Shown: one piece after another, positions 33,679 through 44,530 of the stretch
How the letters are laid out: every line of letters starts with the position of its first letter
How positions within the stretch are numbered: the first letter of the stretch is position 1
DNA from: Helianthus annuus
Taxonomy: Eukaryota > Streptophyta > Magnoliopsida > Asterales > Asteraceae
Assembly (NCBI RefSeq): GCF_002127325.2
Contig: NC_035437.2
Span: 171,412,000 to 171,475,999, forward strand
Direction: 5' to 3'
Length of the DNA stretch: 64,000 nt
The notes under the pieces: model-generated
Database searches by the model: none
What the model was told of the DNA's origin: nothing
Seen by the model: the letters and a program-made list of their open reading frames with translations, nothing else
Position numbers and translations under genes: made by a program

Positions 33679-34720
33679 ATTGGACACCAAAAAATAAACA
33701 TTCAAAAAATGGCCACAATTTAAGGAATGTGTTTAGCGACGGCATCAGATTCCTAATTGATGAAGAAAGGTCTGGTGGCAAGAAAAGCTGTTTCCAGGAG
33801 GTTGTCAAGTGTTTTCGCTCGACGATTCCATTCTTGGGTGGTTGGTTTAGCCCTTGTTCCTGTAACTCGAATTCTAGCCAGGTATATCCCATTTTAGTTT
33901 TACACCATTGTGAACCCTACGTCCTTTTTAGTCTCTGATCGAGGTTCTCGGCATTGAAAAATCTTCGTAAACTAAATCACACGTGTATATGTTGACATTT
34001 AAGAGATATACAGTCAAGAAAATCAAGAGCAATCGTGATATATATGCGGATTGGACACCAAAAAATAAACACTCATAAAATGGCTGCAATTTAAGTAATT
34101 TGTTTAGTGACGGCATCAGATTCCTAATTGATAGAGAAAGGTATGGTGGCAAGAAAAGCTGCTTCGAGGAGGTTGTCAAGTGTTTTCGCTCGATGATTCC
34201 ATTCTTGGGTGGTTAGTTTGGCCCTTGTTCCAGTAACTCGAATCCTAGCCCGGTATATCCCATTTTAGTTTTACACCATTATGAACCTTACGCCTTTTTT
34301 ACTCTCTGTTCGAGGTTCTCAGCATTAAAAAATCTTCGTAAACTAAATCACACATGTATATGCTTACATTTAAGAGATATATAGTCAAGAAAATCAAGAG
34401 CAACACTGATATATATGCGTATTAGACACCAAAAAATAAACACTCAAAAAATGGCTACAATTTAAGGAATGTGTTTAGTGACGGCAACAGATTCCTAATT
34501 AATGGAGAAAGGTATGGTGGCAAGAAAAGCTGCTTCCAGGAGGTTGTCAAGTGTTTTGCTCGACGATTCCATTCTTGGATGGTTGGTTTGTCCCTTGTTC
34601 CTGTAACTCGAATCCTAGCCCGGTATATCCCATTTTAGTTTTACACCATTATGGACCTTACGCCTTTTTTACTCTCTGATTGAGGTCCTCGGCATTGAAA
34701 AAATCTTCGTAAACTAAATC
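33270..34720. repeat. 371-bp tandem repeat array, left part (4 copies)
   Basis: Copies start (at the ATGGCTACAATTTAAGG landmark) at 33284, 33709, 34080 and 34451. The first interval is longer because of an AT microsatellite. The monomer includes GATTCCTAATTGATGGAG and a stretch ending TTCGTAAACTAAATC. Each copy has a short open frame (FSDGIRFLIDGERSGGKKSC), but frames are not kept between copies, so I do not call a gene. The fourth copy is cut at 34720 by an LTR element and resumes at 40633. Confidence 0.9.
33617..33674. repeat. (AT)n microsatellite in the first monomer
   Basis: About 58 bases of alternating AT at the place where other monomers have only GATATATATGCGG. It accounts for the extra ~54 bp of that copy. 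Confidence 0.9.
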
Positions 34721-35133
34721 TGTTGGTGCATTACGTCTATTGACTTCGTCTTGTATCATGTTATAGGGTAGGATAGATTAGAATTACCAGTGCACGAGGT
34801 TCGAGAAACGAGAAGTGGTTAAATAGCATGTTGGACCGCTTATTTGGACATTGTCCATAAAAGCGATCCACACACTATCTCACCAGGATCGCTTTTGTGA
34901 CATGTACATATTAGCGGTTCCAGAATTCTATAAATAGGTGACTGGTTATTTCATTTGTAACGGCTCGGAACTTGTAACGAAGTGCTGCCGAATTGCTTCC
35001 AGGTTGTAAACATTATCAGAATCAATAAAGTGAAGCATTATATTTAGTTTGAGCGTCTAATTCACTGATTCCGCCTTTGAATTGGAAAACGACTCTTCTG
35101 ATCGACTCATTCAGGGTCAACGACGTTCCAACA
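34721..35133 (+). repeat. 5' LTR of the gag-only element
   Basis: 413 bp from TGTTGGTGC to CCAACA. TATA box TATAAATAG at 34929-34937. It contains GGACCGCTTAT and AGCGATCC motifs that are repeated in the leader. Confidence 0.93.
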
Positions 35134-35135
35134 AG

Positions 35136-35147
35136 TGGTATCAGAGC
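35136..35147 (+). promoter_or_regulatory. Primer-binding site of the gag-only element
   Basis: TGGTATCAGAGC, three bases after the LTR, complementary to initiator tRNA-Met. Confidence 0.9.
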
Positions 35148-35334
35148 TCAGGAAGAAGAGTTCAGCTCAAATTTGATCCGTTTTCTGTCTTCTACACCTT
35201 CTTTTTCGATTTAGACAAGTTTCCACGGTTAAAATCGGACGAATTTTTCACAGGACGTGTATTATTGGACAATAACAAACCCTTGAAAATTTCAGACTAA
35301 AACTCGAACTAAAAATGGACAAAACAGCCTTTGA

Positions 35335-35800
35335 ATGTAGGTTCGTGTTTTTGGACATAGTGTGAACCGCTTTTAGGAACATTTGAAGTCTGGACCGCTC
35401 CAAAAACATGTTTGAATCGCTCATCCGAACAATTTAGGACCGCTCATTCGTACGGTATTTAGTCTGGACCGCTCCAAAATTGCCTTGGACCGCTCATATA
35501 AACTGCCTTGAACCGCTCGAGCATACACTATCTGGACCGCTTTTACGAACAATTCTGACCCGCTCGAACAGACAAACTTGGCCCGCTTATTTGAACCGCT
35601 CGAGTGAACTATCCTGGTCCGCGTTTATGAATCGCTCATATGACAATTTCTGAACCGCTTATCTGACATAGTTTGGTCCGCTCATACGACATAGTTTGGG
35701 ATCGCTTATTCGTTCAATTTGATTGGTTCGCTTATTTGTCAAAGTCCTGGTTCGCTTATTTGAACATTCTGATTTCGCTCATACGATCAATCTGATCTCG
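35335..35800 (+). repeat. GGACCGCTCAT minisatellite in the leader
   Basis: Over fifteen degenerate units of about 25 bases built on GGACCGCTCATACGAACA lie between the PBS and gag. The same core is present inside the LTR (near 34833 and 34862). Confidence 0.85.
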
Positions 35801-35931
35801 TTCAAGTGTCAAGATTATTACACGACGTCGAGTGTTAGTGTATTTCAATTTACTTGATATTGTTTGAATTGATTAAATTTGCTTGTTTGCTTCCAGTCAT
35901 TGAATTTCAGGTAATTCACGAATCTAAAAAC

Positions 35932-38184
35932 ATGTCAAAAGAAGAGCATGATAGATGGTGGAAAAGAGACAAAGCAAGATGGGAGATTGGCAAGTTGTAT
36001 GCTCCGTTTCAAGAAGCACAGAGAGCTGAGAGGTGGAGTGAAGAATTGGAATGTTATTTGGATCCGTATGGTAATCCGGTGGTTGATCCAACGAAAGTTG
36101 ATTTTGATGCGGTAACTAATGCGTTTCCAAGTGAAGGCGTTTACAACACAAAAAGGCTCTCTGACAAAAATTATTTGATAGAATTCATGAAAGAATTGAA
36201 AGAGATTTTTGAGGCAAGCCTACCGAAGGTGGTAGAGTTGAAGAGGAGAAAAGAAGAAGATTTGAAGAAAATGATTGAAGAAGTCGAGGCTTTGGTAAAG
36301 ATTGATGCTGAAGAAAAGACTGAAAAGATACAGAAGACAGAGGCAGCCGATGTGTCGTCGATCACTGAAGTAAGAAAATTTTCTGACTCATTAAATGCTT
36401 TAAAAGAAAAATGTAAAGAAAGAATTGAATCGGAACAAAATTTGAAATCAAGAGTCGAGAAATTAACACAAAAATGTGAAAATCTTGAAAAAGAAAATAA
36501 GGTTTTAAAAGAAAAATGTGATACAAAATGTGTTGATTGCATTGAAAAAGAATCTAAGTTTCTAGAATTACAAAAACAGTATGATTCTTTAAAATGGTCA
36601 AGTCAGAGAGTACAAGAAGCTTATGATACTTTGAAGAGCCAAGTCAAAAGTTTTGATCAGAGATTGTCTGAAACTTTAACAACCAAAGAAATGTATGAAA
36701 GACAATTTAAAAATAAGCAAATTGAATTAAACAAACGTGTTGATGAAATTGCAAATCTTAAACAAGTCTTGGCTGAAAAAGAAAAGATTGTTACAAAACT
36801 TCAAAGTTATCATGACTCTTCGTACATTCTCGAACGTATTTTCAATATCACACCTGATAACAAAGATACTAATGTTTGTAAAAAGGGTATTGGTTCAGAA
36901 TATCATCAGGTACCACCACCATTGAGAGACAATTATACTTTTTATGATGAGGAAAAGGTGGCAAAGGGTTTGAACATAGCTGACCAATTACCTGACAGTA
37001 TCGATGTTACTTACACCAAATCTGATGATGCTGATGATTCAGAGGTGGTGAGTAAGGTGGTTGATAGTGTTTTGAAAGGTAAGTCTGAATCACAAGATGA
37101 AGGTGAAGGAAATCTTTATGATGGATATCTGAAAGACACAAAATCTGAGAAGAATTTGAATGATGATTCAAAAGGATTGGTTTATACCATGATTGGATCG
37201 GACAAACTATTCTTGGATGTGGTTTTCCCGATTCAGAATGTGATTTCAGAGAAAATTGATAAAGTTTTCAAGATGGTTGAAATTGAGAAATCTGAAATGT
37301 CGAAGTATGCTGGTAAAGGTTTCAAAAGGTCTTATAACAAACCTGGTTCTAAGAAGAAAAATATGAAGTCTGGTTTGGGGTATAAGAAGAAACATAATCG
37401 ACACAGAACTGAAAGGTCTAATTTTCAGACAAAAATGAATTTTGTTCAAGGAAAAAGCTTCACTGAAGAAGAAAAACTCAAACTTGGAACACAATCTAAT
37501 GCGGAGTTTGAAGCCATGAAAAAGAAACGACAACAACCAAAAGATGTGTCAAAGAAAGTTTGTTTTAAATGTGATCAAGTTGGACACGTTGCACGGAAAT
37601 GTCAAATTCCAAAGTCTGTTGATGTTCAAAATCAGAAATCTGGTAATGAGAAACCAAGGTCAACCAGATTTAATTCGAGACAAACTTGGAGGTACACTAT
37701 AAACAAGTTTGTATCAAATCAAATTTGGAAACCAAAATCGGACAGGTTCGATTCAAGACAGACCTGGAATTCTCACACATCCAGATCGACTACAACACAG
37801 ATTTGGAGACCGATAGTTGTTGTGACAGAACCTCGAAAAATCTGGAAACCTAAAAATGTTGTTCAAAAGCAACAGGTTCAGAAAGAAACAAATTTTTATA
37901 AAAGAGGTGCTCCAGAAGGTCAAAAATGGTCGGTTAAGAAACCTGTCGATGAGATAAAAACTGAGAATGCTGAAAAGAAATCTGAAAAACAAACACAAAT
38001 TTGGAAACCAAAAGCTAAAACGAAAGGTTCAACTTCTGAGGTGAAAACGTCTGAGGTTTCAGATGTGGTTGCTTATGATGCAAATTTTCCACCGCTTAAA
38101 GCTGAAAATTTTAAAATTCAGATTGCTAGAATCAAGGTTACACCTAAGGCTCCTGAGGCCTGGGTGGATACCATGTTTGATTAA
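35932..38184 (+). CDS. Gag protein of the gag-only element
   Basis: 750 residues from the ATG at 35932. An in-frame ATG at 35854 exists, but the sequence between is not gag-like. The N-terminus is charged and Trp-rich (EEHDRWWKRDKARW). Residues about 95-300 are Lys/Glu-rich with heptad character, so a coiled coil is likely. A CCHC zinc knuckle, CFKCDQVGHVARKC, spans residues 544-557 and would bind RNA. The C-terminal third repeats WKPK and SRQTW motifs and is basic, another likely nucleic-acid-binding region. The protein would form virus-like particles that package element RNA in the cytoplasm. The frame is intact, unlike every gag-pol elsewhere in the window. It is longer than most Copia gags. 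Confidence 0.88.
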   Translation: MSKEEHDRWWKRDKARWEIGKLYAPFQEAQRAERWSEELECYLDPYGNPVVDPTKVDFDAVTNAFPSEGVYNTKRLSDKNYLIEFMKELKEIFEASLPKVVELKRRKEEDLKKMIEEVEALVKIDAEEKTEKIQKTEAADVSSITEVRKFSDSLNALKEKCKERIESEQNLKSRVEKLTQKCENLEKENKVLKEKCDTKCVDCIEKESKFLELQKQYDSLKWSSQRVQEAYDTLKSQVKSFDQRLSETLTTKEMYERQFKNKQIELNKRVDEIANLKQVLAEKEKIVTKLQSYHDSSYILERIFNITPDNKDTNVCKKGIGSEYHQVPPPLRDNYTFYDEEKVAKGLNIADQLPDSIDVTYTKSDDADDSEVVSKVVDSVLKGKSESQDEGEGNLYDGYLKDTKSEKNLNDDSKGLVYTMIGSDKLFLDVVFPIQNVISEKIDKVFKMVEIEKSEMSKYAGKGFKRSYNKPGSKKKNMKSGLGYKKKHNRHRTERSNFQTKMNFVQGKSFTEEEKLKLGTQSNAEFEAMKKKRQQPKDVSKKVCFKCDQVGHVARKCQIPKSVDVQNQKSGNEKPRSTRFNSRQTWRYTINKFVSNQIWKPKSDRFDSRQTWNSHTSRSTTTQIWRPIVVVTEPRKIWKPKNVVQKQQVQKETNFYKRGAPEGQKWSVKKPVDEIKTENAEKKSEKQTQIWKPKAKTKGSTSEVKTSEVSDVVAYDANFPPLKAENFKIQIARIKVTPKAPEAWVDTMFD

Positions 38185-40219
38185 GCAGTTGGAATTGCCG
38201 GAGCTTCCTGGATCGCGAAGCATGAATCGGCATCTATCTTTATTGCTTGAAATTTTTTTATGACAAATTGTTTGTGTTTTTGATAAAGTTTGAATGTGCA
38301 GGTGCTAAATGCTGATGAAGATTGTGAGAGTGTTGCACAGGAAGAGGTTGAAGATCCCTGGTTTTGGACAGACAGGGAGTTTGTTTGTTGTTTTGTATGA
38401 ATTTGTGTTGTGTTTGATGATTGTTGTATGTTTGTTGGTTGTGTGTTTGTTTGGTTTGATGTTTGTGATGTTTGATGTTAGTTTACTTTGAATACGTGGT
38501 GATGGACTATGCCGAAACCCTCACGGCGGAACAAACATGATTACTCACAAGTTGAAGAACGGTTTTCTAACAGTCAAAATCAATGGGTTGTAAATCATGG
38601 GGGTACGTTATCTTTTCTGCTAAACAGAGCATGAGAAGCAGAAAATGGATGGCGAGATAAAGCTATCAGTATCGGTTTGTCAAATTTCTTTAATGGTTTT
38701 GCATTTTAGGGGGAGAAAAATTGTTAGAAAATACAAAAACATTAGAAAAATTTGAAAAATACAAAAACATGATAAAATCAAAAATTTGAGTTTTGCGTAA
38801 AAAGAGGAAATGATAGTACATCAGTAGACAGTTACAGTATGCTAAAGAAATGTAATGATTAAATAGCATTAAGCAGTCTCACTGATGATATGTCGATAGG
38901 TTTTTATACATTTAGTAAGCTTTTTCGGGATATAAACCTAAATTTAAACTTGCTTATTTTGTGGGGAACACTACTTGGATATATAGGTAACCCCTGAAAT
39001 TTCGTTTGAAAGGTCTCGTATTCTGATATACTAGGTGGTTATACTCTATGATGTCTGGGGTATTATTCTGGGACTTCTGCTGAACGGTGGTTCTGACCTA
39101 GTCCCTGGCTAATACTTTCACCAAAATGCTTGAAATATAGCATAAAGCCCTCAACTGATTAGACGATAAAATTGATAATCAGTTGTTGTAGCTGAAAAGA
39201 TTCTCTAAAGGGAACACAATGCAAAGTCGAAGCTGATATCTCTCTGCTGAACGGAAGTTCTGACCTGAGATCCTTCAGTTCTCGCATACCCTAATTTATG
39301 TACAGACATCATTGTAGTATTTTTACCTGTAAGACTGAATATTGGGATTCTGGATACGGGAGTATATTCAAGAGGTGGGACACATGAATGAGTTTAAGTC
39401 TTAAAACATCTAAATCGTATCCTGAATCAGTTGAAATCTGTATGAAAATTTAAAAGGATCAGTATATCGACAATCTAAGTGAATTGTTTAATTCTGAGTA
39501 TGATTTAAAGCTTAACGGTACTTGTGACTTGTCATAAACTGATATGATCCTCTGATGCATTCTCAAAACAAAAATATTGTTTGTATATATTTCTTTACAG
39601 CTTTATATTTTCAGAAAACACAAAAAGATTTTGATTTCTGCGTTATTTTCGATAAACCGATGTCTGAGTTGCTGAGTTTCAAAATCGAAGTATGCTGATT
39701 GTGTTTCTGAAAACAAAACGAGTTCATTAATTTGAAACTTGAAATTTCTTGTAAAATCGTCAAAAACAGGTTGTGAAAATCTTCAAGGTCATTAATTTGA
39801 ACTTGAATGATAATCTGAGAGGGAATTGGATTCTTGTTTACTGCCATATCTGTTGAGTTTATTGATAGGGGGAGTAGATTAGAGAATTTGAAAATATTGT
39901 TACTTATGAATGTTTGAGAATTACAGGAAAGATTCAGATTACGATCCCGAAGAGCTGAGTTTAAGGGGGAGTCTGAAGATAAGTTGTAAGTGAGGAAGAG
40001 CTTGTAGCTGGAAAAGCAAGGTGATGATCTCTAAAAGCACGGAAGCTTGATGAGAGGGGGAGCCTACTGATGATGAAGTTGTAAAGATGATCAAAGTGGA
40101 AGATTAAAGGATTCTTATATGGATGCAATCTGAACAAGTTGGCAAAGATGATAAAGACTGAAGAGGTGGCATAACAGAGAATGTTCACTGAAGACTTCGT
40201 CAATATCCGAGGGGGAGTC
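38185..40219 (+). other. Non-coding 3' region of the gag-only element
   Basis: Two kilobases with no pol motif on either strand. G-rich AGGGGGAG tracts recur (38710, 39870, 39965, 40057, 40210), the last being the PPT directly before the 3' LTR. The length suggests replaced or lost pol sequence. Confidence 0.75.
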
Positions 40220-40632
40220 TGTTGGTGCATTACGTCTATTGACTTCGTCTTGTATCATGTTATAGGGTAGGATAGATTAGAATTACCAGTGCACGAGGTT
40301 CGAGAAACGAGAAGTGGTTAAATAGCATGTTGGACCGCTTATATGGACATTGTCCATAAAAGCGATCCACACACTATCTCACCAGGATCGCTTTTGTGAC
40401 ATGTACATATTAGCGGTTCCAGAATTCTATAAATAGGTGACTGGTTATTTCATTTGTAACGGCTCGGAACTTGTAACGAAGTGCTGCCGAATTGCTTCCA
40501 GGTTGTAAACATTATCAGAATCAATAAAGTGAAGCATTATATTTAGTTTGAGCGTCTAATTCACTGATTCCGCCTTTGAATTGGAAAACGACTCTTCTGA
40601 TCGACTCATTCAGGGTCAACGACGATCCAACA
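40220..40632 (+). repeat. 3' LTR of the gag-only element
   Basis: 413 bp, preceded by PPT GAGGGGGAGTC and followed by AAATC. Two differences from the 5' LTR were seen (near 40343 and 40626). Confidence 0.93.
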
Positions 40633-42087
40633 AAATCACACGTGTATACGTTGACATTTAAGAGATATATATATGCGGATTAGGCACAAAAAAATAAACA
40701 CTAAAAAAATGGCTACAATTTAAGGAATGTGTTTAGTGACGGCATCAGATTCCTAATTGATGGAGAAAGGTCTGGTGGCAAGAAAAACTGCATCTAGGAG
40801 GTTGTCAAGTGTTTTCGCTCGACGATTCCATTCTTGGGTGGTTGGTTTGGCCCTTGTTCCTGTAACTCGAATCCTAGCCCGGTATATCCCATTTTAGTTT
40901 TACACCATTGTGAACCTTACGCCTTTTTTACTCTCTGATCGAGGTTCTCAGCATTGAAAAATCTTCGTAAACTAAATCACACGCGTATATGTTGACATTT
41001 AAGAGATATACAGTCAAGAAAATCAAGAGCAATAGAGATTTATATGCGGATTAGACACCAAAAAATAAACACTCAAAAAGTGGCTACAATTTAAGGAATA
41101 TGTTTTATTGACGGCATCAGATTCCTAATCGATGGAGAATGGTCTGGTGGCAAGAAAAGCTGCTGCAAGGAGGATGTCAAGTGTTTTCGCTCGACGAATG
41201 CATTCTCGGGTGGTTGGTTGGCCCTTGTTCCAGTAACTCGAATCTTTGGCCGGTATATCCCATTTTAGTTTTACACCATTGTGAACCTTACGCCTTTTTT
41301 ATTTTCTGATCGAGGTTCTCGGCATTGAAAAATCTTCGTAAACTAAATCACACACGTATATGTTTACATTTAAGAAAAATACAGTAAAGAAAATCAAGAA
41401 CAATGGTGACATATATGCGGATTAGACACAAAAAATAAATACTAAAAAAATGGCTACAATTTAAGTAATGTGTTAAGTGACGGCATCAGATTCCTAATTG
41501 ATGGAGAATGGTCTGGTGGCAAGAAAAGCTGCTTCGAGGAGGTTGTCAAGTGTTTTCGCTTGACGATTCCATTCTTGGGTGGTTGGTTTGGCCCTTGTTC
41601 CAGTAACTCGAATCCAAGCCCGTTATATCCCATTTTAGTTTTACACCATTGTGAACCTTACGCCTTTTTTACTCTCTGTTCGAGTTTCTCAGCATTGAAA
41701 AATCTTCGTAAACTAAATCACACATGTATATGTTTACATTTAAGAGATATACGGTCAAGAAAATCAAGAGCAATGGTGATATATATGCGGATTAGACACC
41801 AAAAAATAAACACTCAAAAAATGGCTACAATCTAAGGAATGTGTTTAGTGACGGCATCAGATTCCTAATTGATGGAGAAAGGTCTTGTGGCAAGAAAAGC
41901 TGCTTCGAGGAGGTTGTCAAGTGTTTTCGCTCGACGATTCCATTCTTGGGTGGTTGGTTTGGCCCTTGTTCCAGTAACTCGAATCCTAGCCCGGTATATC
42001 CCATTTTAGTTTTACACAATTGTGAACCTTACGCCTTTTTTACTCTCTGATCGAGGTTCTCGACATTAAAAAATCTTCGTAAACTAA
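40633..42087. repeat. 371-bp tandem repeat array, right part (4 copies)
   Basis: Copies start at 40709, 41080, 41450 and 41821, at intervals of 371, 370 and 371 bases. The last ends at about 42087 in CTTCGTAAACTAAA, where Tat-type Gypsy sequence begins. Together with the left part the array had eight copies before the LTR insertion. Confidence 0.9.
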
Positions 42088-43733
42088 AGTATTTCCTTTG
42101 AGGATCCCGGATCCTTAACAGAATACTGGTATGGCTGAGGATCCCTGATCCTTGTTACTTAAAGTATTTCTTTAGATGAACAGCGTTTGAAGCTCTTGGT
42201 GGGAGATCACCATCCATTGTTAACAAACGATATGCCCCCTTTCCTGATTTAGCTTCAATTAGATAGGGGTCTTCCCACTTTGGTGCTAGCTTGCCATCAG
42301 AAGGATTCGTAGTGTTCTGGAATGCTTTCCTTAGCACAACATCACCAACTTGATGTAGGATATTACTGCGTCTTTGACAAGCATCACATTTCTTTGTGTA
42401 TTCCACAACATATATCTTCATGGTAGGCCAATAGTATCCTGTTCTAAGGATCCTTGAGAATAGTGCCCTGCCCCCAGTGTGGTTTCCACAGTCTCCTTCA
42501 TGAAAATCCTTTAGAACTTCTTGGATTTCAGGATCCTCAATGCACCTTAGATATGGACCTGCAAGAGATCGTTTATATAATATATTATTTAGTATGGTGA
42601 ATTAAGATACCTTAACTTTGAAAGATTTAGGATTTTCTCCAGTAGGAATCTCTCCATGTTGTATATATCTCAGGATCGGAAGGATCCAGGATCCTAAACT
42701 TGACTGTGCACCCTCATTGGGTACCATTGCAGAATCTTCCACTATTTTCATGGCTACGTGATCCTCAATTGCAGGAGTTAAAACATGGATGATGAGTATT
42801 TTCACATCCTCTGGAATCTTCAGTGATGATCCAAGATTATCTAGAGCATCAGCTTCTGCATTTTCTTCCATGGGTACCTGTGATAGACTGAAAAAAGCAA
42901 AAGAATCTGCCAGTTTCCTGACTATTTCTAAGTACTTGATTAGCTTTTCGCCTTTGACAGTGTAAGAACCGTTATAATGATTAGTAATTAATAGAGAATC
43001 TACATATACTTGTAGATACCTCATCCTCATATTGTTAGCTAATTGCAAACCTGCTATCAAGGCCTCATACTCTGCCTCATTATTAGTGGTTTGGAATTCT
43101 CGTGCAATGGATTGGGGTATAATGCCCCCTGTGGCGATTTTAGTAGTGTGCTTTGTCTAGTTCCTTTAACATTTGAAGCTCCATCCGTGAAGAGTGTCCA
43201 AGGATCCTTGGTCTTCTCAAGTTGTTGAACTTCTAATTCAGCTTCCCTTTGTAGATCACTACTGAAATCAGCCACAAAGTCATCTAAATCTTGGGACTTG
43301 AATGCCCACTTTGCCATTCTACCTGACATTTGAAGTTTCCTGAGAACATTCTTGATAGGAAGGTTAGTTTTCACAATAATAGTGTGAGTTTCGAAATAAT
43401 GTCTATGTTTAGCGGAAGCCATAATTAAATTAAGAATTAATTTCTCTAAATGAGAATACCTGGCCTCAGCATCAAGTAGACTTTTACTTACATATTATAC
43501 AGGATGTTGAGAGCCTTCATGATCCTTAAGTAGGATCGCACTTACTGCTTTAGCTGAAACAGCTAAGTATAAGGATAATGATTCTCCATTTTCTGGTTTC
43601 ATCAGGGCTGGTGCTGAGGATAGATAATCCTTAAGAGCCTTGAGTGCAGCTTCATGCTTATCAATCCACTCAAACTTCTTATTCTTCCTCAATATGTCTT
43701 ACCTGCCTTGAGCAATTTGTCTACCTCTTCTTG
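42088..43733 (-). pseudogene. Truncated Tat-type Gypsy pol (Tat-0)
   Basis: Minus-strand relic. Fragments, reading down the minus strand, are a piece of RT N-terminal sequence near 43700-43733 (EEVDKLLKAG), then RT-RNase H linker (KNKKFEWIDKHEAALKALKD, 43692-43495), first RNase H end (43422-43057), second RNase H (43060-42602), and integrase (42421-42155). Two internal deletions are evident when compared with Tat-3: the whole RT core is gone, and the integrase zinc site (CDACQRR) is joined directly to its C-terminal module (VGDVVLRKAFQN). No LTR borders its left end. Tat-1 has cut it at 43733, and any remaining 5' part would lie right of the window. Confidence 0.85.
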
Positions 43734-44452
43734 TGTTAGGGCAGGATTTTAATGACCTATGATCCTTACATGATATCCTAACAAGTGATCCTTGTTTCTT
43801 TGGCAGATAGTGATCCTCAGAAGAGCTTCAGGATCAGGATCATGGATCATCCTAAGGATCCACATACTAACGACTGTTCTCTTTGAATTTAATGTTGTTT
43901 TGCAGGAATTACGAGTTGGACCTGGTCTTGGCAACGTTATTAAGGAATCTTTCACGTAAATCTCGCACATACATCACCGGAAATAGACGTTGTGGAGAAT
44001 ATGGAAACCTAGCACAAATTACGGGCAATTAGTTAGGCTAAATTTACTTCTATTTCTAAAGGGGTAACGAGCTAGTAGTTAGGTGACTTACCTAAATTCA
44101 ACCACACACATACTTATATAAATAGCACTCTTGAGCATTCGGAAGACACAACACATTTCTTACACACTCTAGCATACTACACCATAGTGATCCTTGTACC
44201 TAGCTCGTTACCATCCAAAGTTGTAAACATTGTTTATTATATTGAAGTTTGGTGATCGGTAGTTTCCATCACCCGAGGTTTTTTATGCCGGAGATCATTC
44301 ATTGATCAAGGGCTTTTTCCTCGTATAAATCCTTGTGTCACTTGTGCAATTTACGTTTAAGTGATCTTTATCTTTGTTCATCATACCAAGCATCATTCCC
44401 CGTTTACAAAGAGTTTGGTTGCATTATCCTTGTGTGATTTTTGACCAAAACA
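43734..44452 (+). repeat. LTR of Tat-1 (5' LTR)
   Basis: 719 bp, TGTTAGGGC to CAAAACA. TATA box TATATAAATAG at about 44115-44125. Homologous to 46756-47473 and, in reverse, to 53248-53971 and 63291 onward. Confidence 0.9.
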
Positions 44453-44475
44453 GTTTGGCGCCCACCGTGGGGCAA
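44453..44475 (+). promoter_or_regulatory. Primer-binding site of Tat-1
   Basis: GTTTGGCGCCCACCGTGGGG follows the LTR directly. The same sequence follows the Tat-2 LTR (47474) and, reversed, the Tat-3 LTR (63272-63290). I do not assign the tRNA. Confidence 0.75.
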
Positions 44476-44530
44476 TTGGTGCTTCATTCATAAGAAAATT
44501 TTTCTGTTGGTGATCATTCCGGAGCGTTGC

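Larger units (their letters stand above)
34721..40632 (+). mobile_element. Gag-only LTR retrotransposon (TR-GAG type), 5.9 kb
   Basis: Two 413-bp LTRs, the AAATC duplication (34716-34720 and 40633-40637), a tRNA-Met PBS, a PPT and one uninterrupted gag ORF, but no protease, integrase, RT or RNase H. The LTRs differ at two sites that I can see, so insertion was recent. It must have used enzymes supplied in trans, probably by a Copia relative, given the PBS and the CCHC gag. Confidence 0.9.

Noticed and set aside
35854..35931. Upstream in-frame ATG as the start of the gag-only element's gag
   Set aside because: The 26 extra residues are hydrophobic and unlike gag N-termini. The ATG at 35932 opens the charged gag sequence.
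33304..42050. Short conserved frame in each 371-bp monomer as a small-protein gene family
   Set aside because: Frames are broken by stops or shifts in several copies. The repeat is conserved at DNA level outside the frame as well.
33270..42087. CRISPR-like array
   Set aside because: Units are 371 bp, continuous and spacer-free, in a plant genome; it is ordinary tandem repetition.
43749..43970. Minus-strand frame repeated at 46771-47037 and 53690-53923
   Set aside because: It lies within Tat LTRs and is duplicated with them.
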